Shown: positions 24,627 through 33,348, counted from the stretch's first letter. The stretch: 64,000 nucleotides of DNA from CAKZNE01 sp002695025 (GCA_913043285.1 CAJWML010000001.1:1-64000), one strand, 5' to 3'. Notes: a model not told the origin generated them from the letters alone. Program-made: numbers and translations.

Positions 24627-25355
24627 TTGCGTAGATTAACTTCTTTATTCCTTTTACTTTTCCTGAGTCTCAACCTGGCAGGCCAGCGCTTTCCTGAGAA
24701 ACCATCCCCTCCCCGGCTGGTCAATGATCTGGCCACGGTATTAACGCGTAATGATGCTGCCAGGCTGGAACGCAAACTGGTGGCCTATGATGATTCCACC
24801 TCTACTCAGATCACCGTTATTACGGTAAAAGATATCGGTGGGGATGATATTAATCTTTATGCTGCGGAACTGGGTGAAAAATGGGGTATCGGGCAAAAAG
24901 GCAAGGACAATGGTGTACTCATACTATTAGCCCAAAAGGAACGGGAAATTACGATCCAGGTGGGCTATGGTCTGGAACCTGTGTTAACGGACGCTATTTC
25001 AAAGAGGATCATCGAGAATTACATTATCCCTGAATTCAAGCAAGGCGATTTTTACGGAGGGCTGGATTCCGGGACGGACCAGATCATCAAAGCCCTGGCC
25101 GGAGAATTTAAAAATGAAAATCCCCGCGATAGCGAACGGGGGAAAGGAATTCCCTGGTTTCCTATTATTATCATGATCATCATATTTATTGCCATTGCAG
25201 CCAAGGGAAACCGTGGTGGTCGCGGGGGTCGCGGTGGCGGGGGTTACTGGATAGGCGGCTTTGGCGGAGGCTCTTTTGGCGGAGGAGGCGGTGGCGGCTT
25301 CGGTGGATTTGGTGGCGGCTCCTTTGGCGGAGGCGGGGCCAGTGGAAGCTGGTAA
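24627..25355 (+). CDS. TPM-domain protein with glycine-rich tail (YgcG-like)
   Basis: 242 residues from TTG 24627; no ATG is available in frame nearby. Signal peptide (LTSLFLLLFLSLNLAGQ), TPM domain ~30-170 (LVNDLATVLTRNDAARLERKL; GIGQKGKDNGVLILLA; ITIQVGYGLEPVLTDAIS), transmembrane helix IPWFPIIIMIIIFIAIAA, then a Gly/Ser/Phe-rich tail in which most residues are glycine. Third gene of the LemA operon. Confidence 0.9.
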   Translation: MRRLTSLFLLLFLSLNLAGQRFPEKPSPPRLVNDLATVLTRNDAARLERKLVAYDDSTSTQITVITVKDIGGDDINLYAAELGEKWGIGQKGKDNGVLILLAQKEREITIQVGYGLEPVLTDAISKRIIENYIIPEFKQGDFYGGLDSGTDQIIKALAGEFKNENPRDSERGKGIPWFPIIIMIIIFIAIAAKGNRGGRGGRGGGGYWIGGFGGGSFGGGGGGGFGGFGGGSFGGGGASGSW

Positions 25356-25454
25356 CCGCAAACCTGATATATATCATAGTATTATCGCAGTATAACGCCC
25401 AATTTTGAGATTAGAACAATAGTGCATTGTTCATTTTACTTAAATCTCAGCGTT

Positions 25455-26000
25455 ATGCCATTTCCTACCATTATCACCCTGGAACAACTGCAATATAACC
25501 TGAGCATGGGCCCCGGTTATGACGGTTACATCGAGCTTATTAAAGCGGTAGAGTTCCTCCCTTCTGAATTGAAAAAGCTTTGCGTATGGCACCCGGATCA
25601 TCATGCCAGGGTTTGCCTGTATAATACTACCGGGCTTGAGGCTATCCTTACCTGCTGGGAACCAGGGCAAAAAACCAGTATTCATAATTACAACTTCAAC
25701 CACGCCTGGGTGAAAATACTACAGGGAGAATTGTGGCTGGAGCTTTTCAGCACCTACCGACTTCCTCCTGAAAAAAGCTCAGAGGTGTGCCTGCGGCAAA
25801 ACAAGGTGCTGTACCTGGATGACAACCTGGGTTATCATCGTTTTTCCAACCGCAGCCAGGAAAGAGCCGTTGCCCTGGTCTTTTACTCCGATAAGCCATT
25901 GGAATGGGTTTCTTTTGATGAGGAAAAACAGTCCTTTGAAATGGAAGCATCCTATTACGATAAGGACATGGACCCGCAACAGTCCATTACTTTAAGCTGA
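25455..26000 (+). CDS. Cysteine-dioxygenase-family cupin with altered metal site
   Basis: 181 residues from ATG 25455. The order of motifs follows cysteine dioxygenase: HARVCLY (R52), LTCWEPGQKTSIHNYNFNHAWVKILQGEL, and LDDNLGYHRFSN (H128). In characterised enzymes the iron is held by three histidines, the first two as HxH; here the pair reads H77-N-Y79, and the partner cysteine of the Cys-Tyr cofactor is alanine (A84). H77, H83 and H128 remain. So it is a family member by sequence, but thiol dioxygenase activity cannot be assumed. Its stop overlaps the convergent DUF3570 gene by 14 bases. Confidence 0.75.
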   Translation: MPFPTIITLEQLQYNLSMGPGYDGYIELIKAVEFLPSELKKLCVWHPDHHARVCLYNTTGLEAILTCWEPGQKTSIHNYNFNHAWVKILQGELWLELFSTYRLPPEKSSEVCLRQNKVLYLDDNLGYHRFSNRSQERAVALVFYSDKPLEWVSFDEEKQSFEMEASYYDKDMDPQQSITLS

Positions 26001-27189
26001 AACCCAGGTTGAGACTACCTACAAAGGACTTCAGGCCTGTACTACGTTCGTAATAGGCGCCCCGCAGTTCAATATATTTGAACATGAATACCCTTTGGGA
26101 AGAAAGAAACGGCCTGGACCTGGCCACCCCATAAAACGGGAAATACTTTACCCCCATACCGTACTTATGGCTGCTGAGAGCCGAAAGATCATAATCCGAA
26201 GTATAGAACTCCTCTGAAGACAGGTGCTGAGCATAGGGTGCAAAATAATCCGATGCTGTTTGCGTATGATAACGGTAAAAAGGTGAAAGCGTAATGACCT
26301 GGCTCACCTTTAAGGGCAATTCCAGCTCCGCAGTATTTCCGCTGATACCAAAATCATCTTGATAATAACGATAATAACTCCGCAATACCATGAAGTCAAA
26401 AGGGTAGTAATTGAAACGCACTGACAAGGGGATCTTAAGCCGATCTGAAGGCAACCTTTCAATATCAGGGGTAACAGCATCCGCAAAATAAACCCGGTGA
26501 AAAGGTGTGGACAGTAAGCCCTTCATGTAAACTGCTTCAGCCGAAAGGCTCATTTGCAAACGCCTGGTGAGTATCTGTGAAAAGATGAGCTGCCCGTTAA
26601 AGGATTGCCTTTGTGAAGAAGGCAACTCCACGGAACTACGCAGCTCAATGGGGTAGATCAGCTTCCAGTTATCAAAGAAGGCCTGCCCCACCGCGGTAAA
26701 TTCGGTATTGCCATCATTCCACTCTTTGGTATAGGAACCGCCCAGTGAAAAGGAGGTATAATCATATTCCACTGAAAAACCCAGCCGCAGGCCATAACGC
26801 TCATTGCGCTGCAGGTTTAGACGGTTATACGAAAAAGTGGCAAAACTCCTCAGGTCCGAACTGGAGGCTGAAGACACATTATTGTCAATATTATCGGTGG
26901 AAGCCGAAGAGTATATATCGGCTCCGCCATAAAACCCGATGGACCGTATGCTGTCCAATGGCACGTTTACAATAATCACATTGGATACATCCGTGAGCTT
27001 TTCGGTACCGATGCCACCCGTAACGGCCGCATTATCGCCTTCCTGGTGGTAATAGCTACTCAAAAAGTTAGCCTCTACTTCACGGGTAAACTTTTTAAGG
27101 GAACTCTTCCGCAAAGCGGTAGAATCAGTTTGGGCATGGCCCGCCAGGGCCAGGCAAAGCAAAACAAGCAGTAATTCCAGCTTTTTCAT
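25987..27189 (-). CDS. DUF3570 outer-membrane barrel protein
   Basis: 400 residues from ATG 27189 (MKKLELLLVLLCLALAGHAQ, signal peptide); an earlier in-frame codon at 27210 was rejected. The N-terminal part SYYHQEGDNAAVTGGIGTEKLTDVSN and VDSIR-like segments, many aromatic-rich strands and the ending LNLGFSLK fit DUF3570, a predicted barrel. Last gene of the thioredoxin-ApbE-DUF4266-DUF3570 operon, 5 bases after the DUF4266 gene. Function unknown; the operon context suggests extracytoplasmic redox work. Confidence 0.85.
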   Translation of the reverse strand: MKKLELLLVLLCLALAGHAQTDSTALRKSSLKKFTREVEANFLSSYYHQEGDNAAVTGGIGTEKLTDVSNVIIVNVPLDSIRSIGFYGGADIYSSASTDNIDNNVSSASSSDLRSFATFSYNRLNLQRNERYGLRLGFSVEYDYTSFSLGGSYTKEWNDGNTEFTAVGQAFFDNWKLIYPIELRSSVELPSSQRQSFNGQLIFSQILTRRLQMSLSAEAVYMKGLLSTPFHRVYFADAVTPDIERLPSDRLKIPLSVRFNYYPFDFMVLRSYYRYYQDDFGISGNTAELELPLKVSQVITLSPFYRYHTQTASDYFAPYAQHLSSEEFYTSDYDLSALSSHKYGMGVKYFPFYGVARSRPFLSSQRVFMFKYIELRGAYYERSTGLKSFVGSLNLGFSLK

Positions 27190-27194
27190 ATCGC

Positions 27195-27413
27195 TTAATT
27201 GCAGCCGCATCCTCCGCCTACTTTGCCCCCATTGGCTCCGGCCGTCCCTTCCCGGTAGGTTTCAAAATTGGTTTCAAAAGATTCGATCTTCTTGGGAGCA
27301 AGCTCCATTTCACTGTCGTTCACGTACATTTTCTGGTACGATTGCACGGTCATGCATCCTCCTGCAAGCAGGGACAGCACCATACCGACTGTAAGAATGA
27401 CTATTCTTTTCAC
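27195..27413 (-). CDS. DUF4266 small lipoprotein with C-terminal Gly/Cys tail
   Basis: 72 residues. Lipobox LLAGGC (Cys 20), a helical middle YQKMYVNDSEMEL, and a tail EGTAGANGGKVGGGCGCN. The ending GGGCGCN is the family hallmark as I recall. EGTAGAN is loosely like the DGxSGAT site that ApbE enzymes flavinylate, but the acceptor Thr is Asn. Overlaps apbE by 4 bases. The two cysteines could bind a metal or be modified; untested. Confidence 0.88.
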   Translation of the reverse strand: MKRIVILTVGMVLSLLAGGCMTVQSYQKMYVNDSEMELAPKKIESFETNFETYREGTAGANGGKVGGGCGCN

Positions 27414-28414
27414 AAGTAATTCAGTTTAAGATGGTCAGACGTATGCATGGCATCGTCATCGGTTATAATAATACATTCCACCTGGTTCAGCTGGTTCACC
27501 AAATCCAGGCCTTCTTCCCTGCCCATTACAAATATGGACGTAGCCAGGGCATCCGCCAGCTCGGCATCCGGGCATATTACGGTTACACTTTTAATACCGG
27601 TGGTGGGGTATCCTGTGGAAGGATCTATGATATGGGCATAGCGCCTGCCCCCGCAAGTAAAGTACTTTTCATAATCACCGGAGGTAACAATGGCTTGATC
27701 CACCAGCGAAAGAGAGGCTATGGGCCGGTGAATGTTTTTGGGGTCCGCTACCTGTATGGTCCAGCCTTCGGGCTTACCGCTTTCACCCCAGGCCATAAGG
27801 TCTCCGCTAGCGTTTACCACACCTCCTTTAACCCCGGGAATGGATTCCATCACGGAACGGGCACGATTGGCCGCATACCCCTTTCCAATGCCTCCAAAAC
27901 CTATTTTCATTCCCTGCTTCTTCAGGAAAACGCTATAGGATTCTGGGCCCAGTTCTATGTTTTGCCAATTGACCAGCGCCACTGCATCCTTTACCTGTCC
28001 GCTGTCCGGCAACACCTGCTCCGTGCGGTCAAACTTCCATATCCGCTCCATGGAAGCAAAGGAAATATCAAAAGCCCCACCGGTAAGTTTTGCCACTTTC
28101 AGTGAACGGTAGATCAGATTGTATAATTCCTGGTCAACGCTTACAGCTTTTACACCGGCTGCCCGGTTTATGGCACTGGTCTGCGAATTTTCGTCCCAGG
28201 AGGAGATCAGTTTTTCAATACGGTCAATTTCGGCAATACCCTCACGTACCGCCTGCCAGGCAATGCTATCGCTTTCAGCCACGGCCGTAATTTCAAAGCG
28301 ACACCCCATGAGTTTGAGTACTTTTTTAGCGGTACCAAACTCCTGTGGTTGTGCAAGGCCTGACCATGCGATCAGGCTCAAACAGAATATCAGGATGCCA
28401 GATGCTTTTTGCAT
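27410..28414 (-). CDS. apbE: FAD:protein FMN transferase (ApbE)
   Basis: 334 residues with a signal peptide (ASGILIFCLSLIAWSGLAQ). Attaches FMN from FAD to Ser/Thr of exported proteins. Motifs: LMGCRFEITA, GGIGKGYAANRA, GGVVNASGDLMAWG, YAHIIDPSTGYPT and DALATSIFVMG. Export signal means it works outside the cytoplasm. No classical flavinylated partner (NqrB/C, RnfD/G, FMN-binding domain) is in the window, so its target is unclear. Sits between the thioredoxin-like and DUF4266 genes, overlapping both. Confidence 0.93.
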   Translation of the reverse strand: MQKASGILIFCLSLIAWSGLAQPQEFGTAKKVLKLMGCRFEITAVAESDSIAWQAVREGIAEIDRIEKLISSWDENSQTSAINRAAGVKAVSVDQELYNLIYRSLKVAKLTGGAFDISFASMERIWKFDRTEQVLPDSGQVKDAVALVNWQNIELGPESYSVFLKKQGMKIGFGGIGKGYAANRARSVMESIPGVKGGVVNASGDLMAWGESGKPEGWTIQVADPKNIHRPIASLSLVDQAIVTSGDYEKYFTCGGRRYAHIIDPSTGYPTTGIKSVTVICPDAELADALATSIFVMGREEGLDLVNQLNQVECIIITDDDAMHTSDHLKLNYL

Positions 28415-28839
28415 TCGTTGATAAAATCGGCCGGGGTTTGGTTGTGGAACTTAATGGTGCTCAGCACTTTTTCATTCTTATCAAGCAATACAATATGTGG
28501 GAAAGATCCCTGCTGGTTGTATTGGGCAGCCAGCTTTTCATTTTGCTTCTTCTGTTCTTCGGGCAATTGGTTCTTCTTGCGGGTAGGAAAATCCAGGTAC
28601 AACAGTACTATCTTCTTACCGGCAAAATCTGAGAACTCCGCGCTCTCCAATATTTCCTTCTTGAATTGCATGCACGGGCGGCACCAGTCCGAACCCGCAA
28701 ATACCATCAGTATGGCTTTATCTTCCTTTTGGGCAATAGCTCGTGCCTCGGCAAGACTCGTGTGGAAAGTAGTATCCTGCGGAACAAAGGCGGTTGCGAC
28801 CATGAAAGTGAAGATCAACGGGAAAATCTTACTCATCAT
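28390..28839 (-). CDS. Exported thioredoxin-like protein (WCRPC)
   Basis: 149 residues. Signal peptide, then LAEARAIAQKEDKAILMVFAGSDWCRPCMQFKKEIL, a thioredoxin-fold active site with CRPC, and a cis-proline region GSFPHIVLLDKNEKVL. Likely a periplasmic disulfide/thiol protein. First gene of the operon with apbE (25-base overlap), DUF4266 and DUF3570; it may keep the cysteines of DUF4266 reduced (inference). Two adjacent ATG codons are possible starts. Confidence 0.9.
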   Translation of the reverse strand: MMSKIFPLIFTFMVATAFVPQDTTFHTSLAEARAIAQKEDKAILMVFAGSDWCRPCMQFKKEILESAEFSDFAGKKIVLLYLDFPTRKKNQLPEEQKKQNEKLAAQYNQQGSFPHIVLLDKNEKVLSTIKFHNQTPADFINECKKHLAS

Positions 28840-29036
28840 GTTTTGTTTGATTTTATAGGTACAAGAACGCCAATAAAATCCAGTTTAGTTTACGGCTTCC
28901 TCTAAAATTCAGGGCCTTACTAAAACTTTATCTTTAGTCTAAATTATGATAGCTTTATTGCCATGGAGGGTGCTTGCCATTGTCCTGGTGTAACTACACC
29001 CCAAGAAAGGGATGACCCCTAAAACTTAAAGCACTG

Positions 29037-29044
29037 TATCTTTG
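29037..29044 (+). promoter_or_regulatory. -7 element TATCTTTG of the PTPS/QueD gene
   Basis: Exact TAnnTTTG, 20 bases before ATG 29065. No clear -33 TTG at the expected place. Confidence 0.45.
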
Positions 29045-29064
29045 CCCAAAGTTTTAAACACGGC

Positions 29065-29478
29065 ATGATCTATATCGAAAGGAAAGAGCGCTTCAGCGCT
29101 GCCCATCAGCTGTATAATCCCAATTGGAGTGACGAGCAGAACCGGGAAGTCTTTGGTAAATGTTCCAACAAGAATTTTCACGGGCACAACTATACTCTCA
29201 CGGTAACCATTAAGGGAGAGATCAATCCGGATACCGGTTTTGTGATGAACCTGGTAGACCTGAAAAAGATCATCAATACGCACGTAACGGATAAGCTGGA
29301 CCACAGTAACCTGAACCATGATGTAGACTTTATGCAGGGAAAGTTCAGCAGCACGGAAGTATTAGCCGTTGAAATATGGAAGATCCTGGAACCTGAAATT
29401 GCTAAACACGGAGCCCAACTTCATAAGATCCGGCTGGATGAAACTCTTAACAATGCGGTGGAATATTTCGGTGAATAG
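29065..29478 (+). CDS. queD: 6-pyruvoyltetrahydropterin synthase / QueD family enzyme
   Basis: 137 residues. Zinc ligands in FSAAH and HGHNY, catalytic Cys in GKCSNKNFHGHNY, and DHSNLN with the catalytic histidine. The reaction is either 6-carboxytetrahydropterin synthase (queuosine path) or 6-pyruvoyltetrahydropterin synthase; the CxxxxxHGHNY spacing is closer to the pterin-type form, so queD is provisional. No other queuosine genes nearby. Confidence 0.85.
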   Translation: MIYIERKERFSAAHQLYNPNWSDEQNREVFGKCSNKNFHGHNYTLTVTIKGEINPDTGFVMNLVDLKKIINTHVTDKLDHSNLNHDVDFMQGKFSSTEVLAVEIWKILEPEIAKHGAQLHKIRLDETLNNAVEYFGE

Positions 29479-29920
29479 ATATTAGATGTAGGAGACCAGA
29501 TTTTAGGGTCAAATACTCGGACATGCACAACTTTAAAAACCTGGTCATCTGGCAAAAATCCATGGAACTTGTATCTGAAGTCTTTGCAATTACATCTCAA
29601 TTCCCTAATGAGCATAAGTTTGGGCTTGCAATGCAAATGCAGAGATCTGCTATTTCAATTCCCTCTAATATTTCTGAAGGCAGCGGTCGTGAGTCCGATA
29701 AAGAACTTGTTCGCTTCCTGAATATAGCTAATGGCTCCTGCAATGAATTGGAAACCCAAATATTAATAGCAAGGAACCTGGACCTAATTGCTCCTAACCA
29801 AACAGAAGAAATCTGTAGTCACATCCACGAAATCCAAAAAATGAACTATACCCTAAGACGTAAGTTTGAAAAATAGATTTTAATTAATCTTACATCTAAC
29901 TTCTAAAATCTAATATCTCA
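29477..29920. repeat. Inverted short modules flanking the S23-like gene
   Basis: Upstream (29477-29506) holds AGATATTAGATGTAGG and CCAGATTTTAG; downstream (29889-29920) holds TACATCTAA, CTAAAATCT and ATCTAATATCT in inverted orientation. The two flanks share several 9-12-base modules but are not a simple perfect inverted repeat. Such flanks are often seen around S23-like genes, which move as small cassettes. Confidence 0.45.
29523..29876 (+). CDS. Four-helix-bundle protein (S23/23S rRNA intervening-sequence type)
   Basis: 117 residues. FKNLVIWQKSMELV, MQMQRSAISIPSNISEGSGR and FLNIANGSCNELETQILIAR are the family's standard motifs; the fold is a pentameric four-helix bundle. Found as scattered copies in Bacteroidota, function unknown, associated with short inverted flanks. 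Sits as an insertion between queD and fabD. Confidence 0.93.
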   Translation: MHNFKNLVIWQKSMELVSEVFAITSQFPNEHKFGLAMQMQRSAISIPSNISEGSGRESDKELVRFLNIANGSCNELETQILIARNLDLIAPNQTEEICSHIHEIQKMNYTLRRKFEK

Positions 29921-29924
29921 CAAA

Positions 29925-30797
29925 ATGAAAGCATACATCTTCCCCGGTCAGGGAGCGCAGTTTACCGGAATGGGTAAAGATCTTTACGAAAATTCCGCTC
30001 TGGCAAAAGAACATTTTGAACAAGCCAATGATATTCTCGGCTTCCGCATTACCGATATTATGTTTGAAGGTTCTGCGGATGACCTGAAACAAACCAAAGT
30101 TACCCAACCGGCCGTTTTCCTGCATTCGGTTATCCTGGCTAAAACACTTCAGGATTTTAAACCCGACATGGTGGCCGGCCATTCATTGGGCGAATTTTCC
30201 GCCCTGGTAGCCAATGGTACCCTCTCTTTTGAAGACGGCCTGAGACTGGTGAGCCAACGTGCCATGGCCATGCAAAAGGCCTGCGAAATGGAGCCCTCTA
30301 CTATGGCCGCGGTATTAGGACTGGAAGACAGCGTGGTTGAACAGGTTTGCAGCGACATTGACGGCATAGTAGTAGCCGCCAACTACAACTGCCCGGGGCA
30401 ACTGGTCATTTCCGGGAGCACCGGAGCCGTAACCCTGGCCTGCGAAAAAATGAAGGAAGCGGGTGCCAAACGTGCTTTGATGCTTCCCGTGGGCGGAGCC
30501 TTCCATTCTCCCCTGATGAAACCTGCTGAAGAAGAATTGGCCGCAGCCATTGAAGCTACACAGTTCAACCAGCCCATTTGCCCGGTATACCAGAACGTAA
30601 CCACTACCGCTGTAAGCAACCCTCAGGAGATCCGGAAAAACCTGGTGGCCCAGCTTACTGCACCGGTAAAATGGACCCAAAGTGTAAAATCCATGATCAA
30701 AGACGGGGCAAATGTGTTTATAGAGGTAGGCCCCGGCAAAGTGCTACAAGGGCTGGTTAAGAAAATTGACGGCAGTGTGGACGCTGCCAGCGCCTGA
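29925..30797 (+). CDS. fabD: Malonyl-CoA:ACP transacylase
   Basis: 290 residues. Moves malonyl from CoA to acyl carrier protein in fatty acid synthesis. FPGQGAQ at the N-terminus, nucleophile motif GHSLG (S87), the oxyanion Gln in PGQG, and the catalytic His in GGAFHSPLM. Followed directly by a lipoprotein gene, one base apart, and the mevalonate genes. Confidence 0.96.
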   Translation: MKAYIFPGQGAQFTGMGKDLYENSALAKEHFEQANDILGFRITDIMFEGSADDLKQTKVTQPAVFLHSVILAKTLQDFKPDMVAGHSLGEFSALVANGTLSFEDGLRLVSQRAMAMQKACEMEPSTMAAVLGLEDSVVEQVCSDIDGIVVAANYNCPGQLVISGSTGAVTLACEKMKEAGAKRALMLPVGGAFHSPLMKPAEEELAAAIEATQFNQPICPVYQNVTTTAVSNPQEIRKNLVAQLTAPVKWTQSVKSMIKDGANVFIEVGPGKVLQGLVKKIDGSVDAASA

Positions 30798-31373
30798 ATG
30801 AATAAAGCTATCCTCTTTTTGATTGTATTGGGAATATTTGCCACCAGCTCCTGCCATACGGGCACAGATGCGGACGAACGTAAATATGAAGCCATGACCC
30901 GTTACGGGGCCTGGCAGGCCCGGGCGGATGAAACCCGCGCCAAGGTAGGCACCATAGAGACGGAGCAATCTGCCTACCTGAGGTACGAATTTGACTCTCT
31001 GGACCGTAGTATTCTGGACAGTCCGTACCCATACTGGGATAAGATCCAGGTTTTCCTGGACAAAAAGGGGATCCGCAAGGCAAAGCTGTATGCCAATCCG
31101 GCCAAAAGCTTTCTTACGGAAGAATTTTATTTTGAAAACGGCAACCTCATCTACGCACAGATCGACTCTCAGGGAATCCGTGAACTGGAACCGGATTCTA
31201 TTTTCAGAGGAGACCGGTATTTCTTCACCAAGAATGTATTGGTGCTGGCCCTGGACTCCAAGGGCAAAAGGAAGGATATCACCGATGATAGTGTGAAGAT
31301 CAAGAGTGTGGACCTTATCAATGAATCAGACCAGATCAAACAAATCATAGCCGACAAACAAATCAAACTTTGA
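30798..31373 (+). CDS. Lipoprotein of unknown function
   Basis: 191 residues; lipobox ATSSC (Cys 19). The mature part is charged, with helices (YEAMTRYGAWQARADETRAK) and a strand region around FLTEEFYFENGNLIYAQI. Not recognised. It begins directly after fabD and its stop overlaps the mvaD start (TTGA), so the three are probably one transcript. Confidence 0.75.
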   Translation: MNKAILFLIVLGIFATSSCHTGTDADERKYEAMTRYGAWQARADETRAKVGTIETEQSAYLRYEFDSLDRSILDSPYPYWDKIQVFLDKKGIRKAKLYANPAKSFLTEEFYFENGNLIYAQIDSQGIRELEPDSIFRGDRYFFTKNVLVLALDSKGKRKDITDDSVKIKSVDLINESDQIKQIIADKQIKL

Positions 31374-32404
31374 GTAAAACCACTACCTGGCGCAGCCCGT
31401 CAAACATAGCCCTGGTGAAATACTGGGGTAAATATCATCCCCAGCTACCAGCCAACCCCAGTATCAGCTTTACCCTGGATCAATGCTATACCGAAACCAC
31501 GCTAAGCCTGCTGGAGCGAAGCTCTGACGATACTTATGACGTGGATATACTGCTGGATGGAGAGCCACAGGAAAGTTTCAAACCTAAGATCACCAAATTC
31601 CTGGATGCCATCCAGGAAGAAATACCGTTTACCCGGGATCATAAACTGCGTATTGAGACGCATAATAGCTTTCCGCACAGCAGCGGCATAGCTTCCAGTG
31701 CCTCAGGAATGAGTGCCCTGGCACTGTGCCTGCTTACCCTTAAGGAAGAGATTGAACGTAAACAAAGCACGGATTTTTTCCGCAAGGCGAGCGAATGGTC
31801 TCGCTTAGGTTCAGGAAGTGCCAGCCGCTCGGTGTACGGTGGCCTGGTGGAATGGGGAAGGTTTGCCGGTATAGCAGAAAGTAATGATGAATACGCCATA
31901 CCCTATGGAGGCAATATTCACCCGATATTCCAGGATTTCTGTGATTATGTACTGTTGGTGGAAACCGGTTCCAAAAAGGTATCCAGCACGGCCGGCCATG
32001 GCTTGATGGAAAATCACCCTTATGCTGAAAGGCGCTTTTTGCAGGCACATGAAAACCTTTCCGAACTGCTACATAGTATTTCGTCCGGTGAGCTTGAAAA
32101 ATTCGGGACCCTGGTGGAAAGTGAAGCCCTTACGCTGCACGCCATGATGATGACCTCCTCACCTTATTTCATCCTGATGAAACCCAATACCGTACATATA
32201 CTGGAGCAGGTATGGGATTTCCGTAAAGAGACCGGGCATCCGCTCTATTTTACGCTGGATGCAGGTGCTAATGTACATTTACTGTTTCCGGCAACAATTG
32301 AACAAGCTGTAAAAGAGTTTGTTAGAGATTCGTTAACAGGCTATTTGAAAAACGCTCAGTATATTTGCGACCGCGTTGGACAAGGTCCGGTTAAAATCAG
32401 GTAG
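31370..32404 (+). CDS. mvaD: Diphosphomevalonate decarboxylase
   Basis: 344 residues from TTG 31370, overlapping the upstream stop. Converts mevalonate diphosphate to isopentenyl diphosphate with ATP. Motifs: SNIALVKYWGKY, PSISFTLDQ, FPHSSGIASSASGMSALAL (GHMP ATP loop), SGSASRSVYGG, and TLDAGANVHLL near the end. Next to mevalonate kinase and a UbiA prenyltransferase. Confidence 0.95.
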   Translation: MSKTTTWRSPSNIALVKYWGKYHPQLPANPSISFTLDQCYTETTLSLLERSSDDTYDVDILLDGEPQESFKPKITKFLDAIQEEIPFTRDHKLRIETHNSFPHSSGIASSASGMSALALCLLTLKEEIERKQSTDFFRKASEWSRLGSGSASRSVYGGLVEWGRFAGIAESNDEYAIPYGGNIHPIFQDFCDYVLLVETGSKKVSSTAGHGLMENHPYAERRFLQAHENLSELLHSISSGELEKFGTLVESEALTLHAMMMTSSPYFILMKPNTVHILEQVWDFRKETGHPLYFTLDAGANVHLLFPATIEQAVKEFVRDSLTGYLKNAQYICDRVGQGPVKIR

Positions 32405-33343
32405 ATGCATACAAACCCTTTATACTACGCCAAGATCCTCCTTTTCGGAGAATACGGTATTATCAATGACTCCAAAGGTCTTTCTATTCCGTATGCCTTC
32501 TACCGGGGAGCGTTCAAGCAATCAGACGCTTTAAAGGATAAGGCATTAAAGTCCAACAAAAGCCTGCAGGTATACCTGGCGCACCTCAAGGAATTACAGG
32601 TTTCCGGGGAGATCATTGCCCCACTGAACCTCCAGGCTTTGGAGAAGGATATTGCCGAAGGCTTTTATTTTGACAGCAGTATTCCCGAAGGCTATGGTGT
32701 AGGAAGCAGTGGAGCCCTTTGTGCGGCCATCTACGATAAGTATGCCATTAACCGTATTGACCCGGACACTGATATTGACAAGGATTCGATCATCCAGCTG
32801 AAAAAGATCTTCGGACAAATGGAATCCTTCTTTCACGGTAAAAGCAGCGGTCTGGACCCATTGATCTGTTACCTGAAACTGCCGGTTCTTATCAGCTCCA
32901 AAGAAGAGCTGGGCACGGTAGCCATCCCTGAACCCGGCACCGGTAAAGGCGCTATTTTTCTATTGAACAGTGGCCAGCCGGGCGAAACACAACCTATGGT
33001 CAACATCTTTATGGAAAAGATGAAGAACAAGGGTTTCCGCCAGGTGATGAAAGATCAATTCACCAAATACAACGATGCCTGCATTCAGGCTTTTCTGAAA
33101 GGGCACACCAAGCCCTTATTCAGCAACCTTAAGAAGCTGAGCCACCTGGTACTGGAATATTTCACCCCCATGATACCTCACAGTGTTCATGAACTCTGGA
33201 AAAAAGGGATTGAAACCAACGCCTACTACCTGAAACTTTGCGGTTCCGGAGGCGGTGGTTTTGTACTGGGTTTTACGCGTGATTACGACAAAGCCCGCGA
33301 ACTGCTGAAAGATCACCAGCCCGAACTTATTTACCGCTTCTGA
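32405..33343 (+). CDS. mvk: Mevalonate kinase (GHMP family)
   Basis: 312 residues, start adjacent to the mvaD stop. ILLFGEYGIINDSKGLSIP at the N-terminus, GHMP loop PEGYGVGSSGALCAA at ~98-112, SFFHGKSSGLDPLICY, and KLCGSGGGGFVLGF. Phosphorylates mevalonate in the isoprenoid path. Phosphomevalonate kinase is not in the window. Family call is firm; the substrate is inferred from the mvaD neighbour. Confidence 0.87.
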   Translation: MHTNPLYYAKILLFGEYGIINDSKGLSIPYAFYRGAFKQSDALKDKALKSNKSLQVYLAHLKELQVSGEIIAPLNLQALEKDIAEGFYFDSSIPEGYGVGSSGALCAAIYDKYAINRIDPDTDIDKDSIIQLKKIFGQMESFFHGKSSGLDPLICYLKLPVLISSKEELGTVAIPEPGTGKGAIFLLNSGQPGETQPMVNIFMEKMKNKGFRQVMKDQFTKYNDACIQAFLKGHTKPLFSNLKKLSHLVLEYFTPMIPHSVHELWKKGIETNAYYLKLCGSGGGGFVLGFTRDYDKARELLKDHQPELIYRF

Positions 33344-33348
33344 ATGCC

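Noticed and set aside
27431..28105. 224-residue frame opposite apbE
   Set aside because: Opposite strand has clear ApbE motifs; this frame shows none of its own.
28989..29020. preQ1-I-like stretch TAACTACACCCC..CCTAAAACTTAA before the QueD-type gene
   Set aside because: The loop pairing does not form a compact P1 stem, and the -7 box lies downstream, so the stretch would not be in the transcript.
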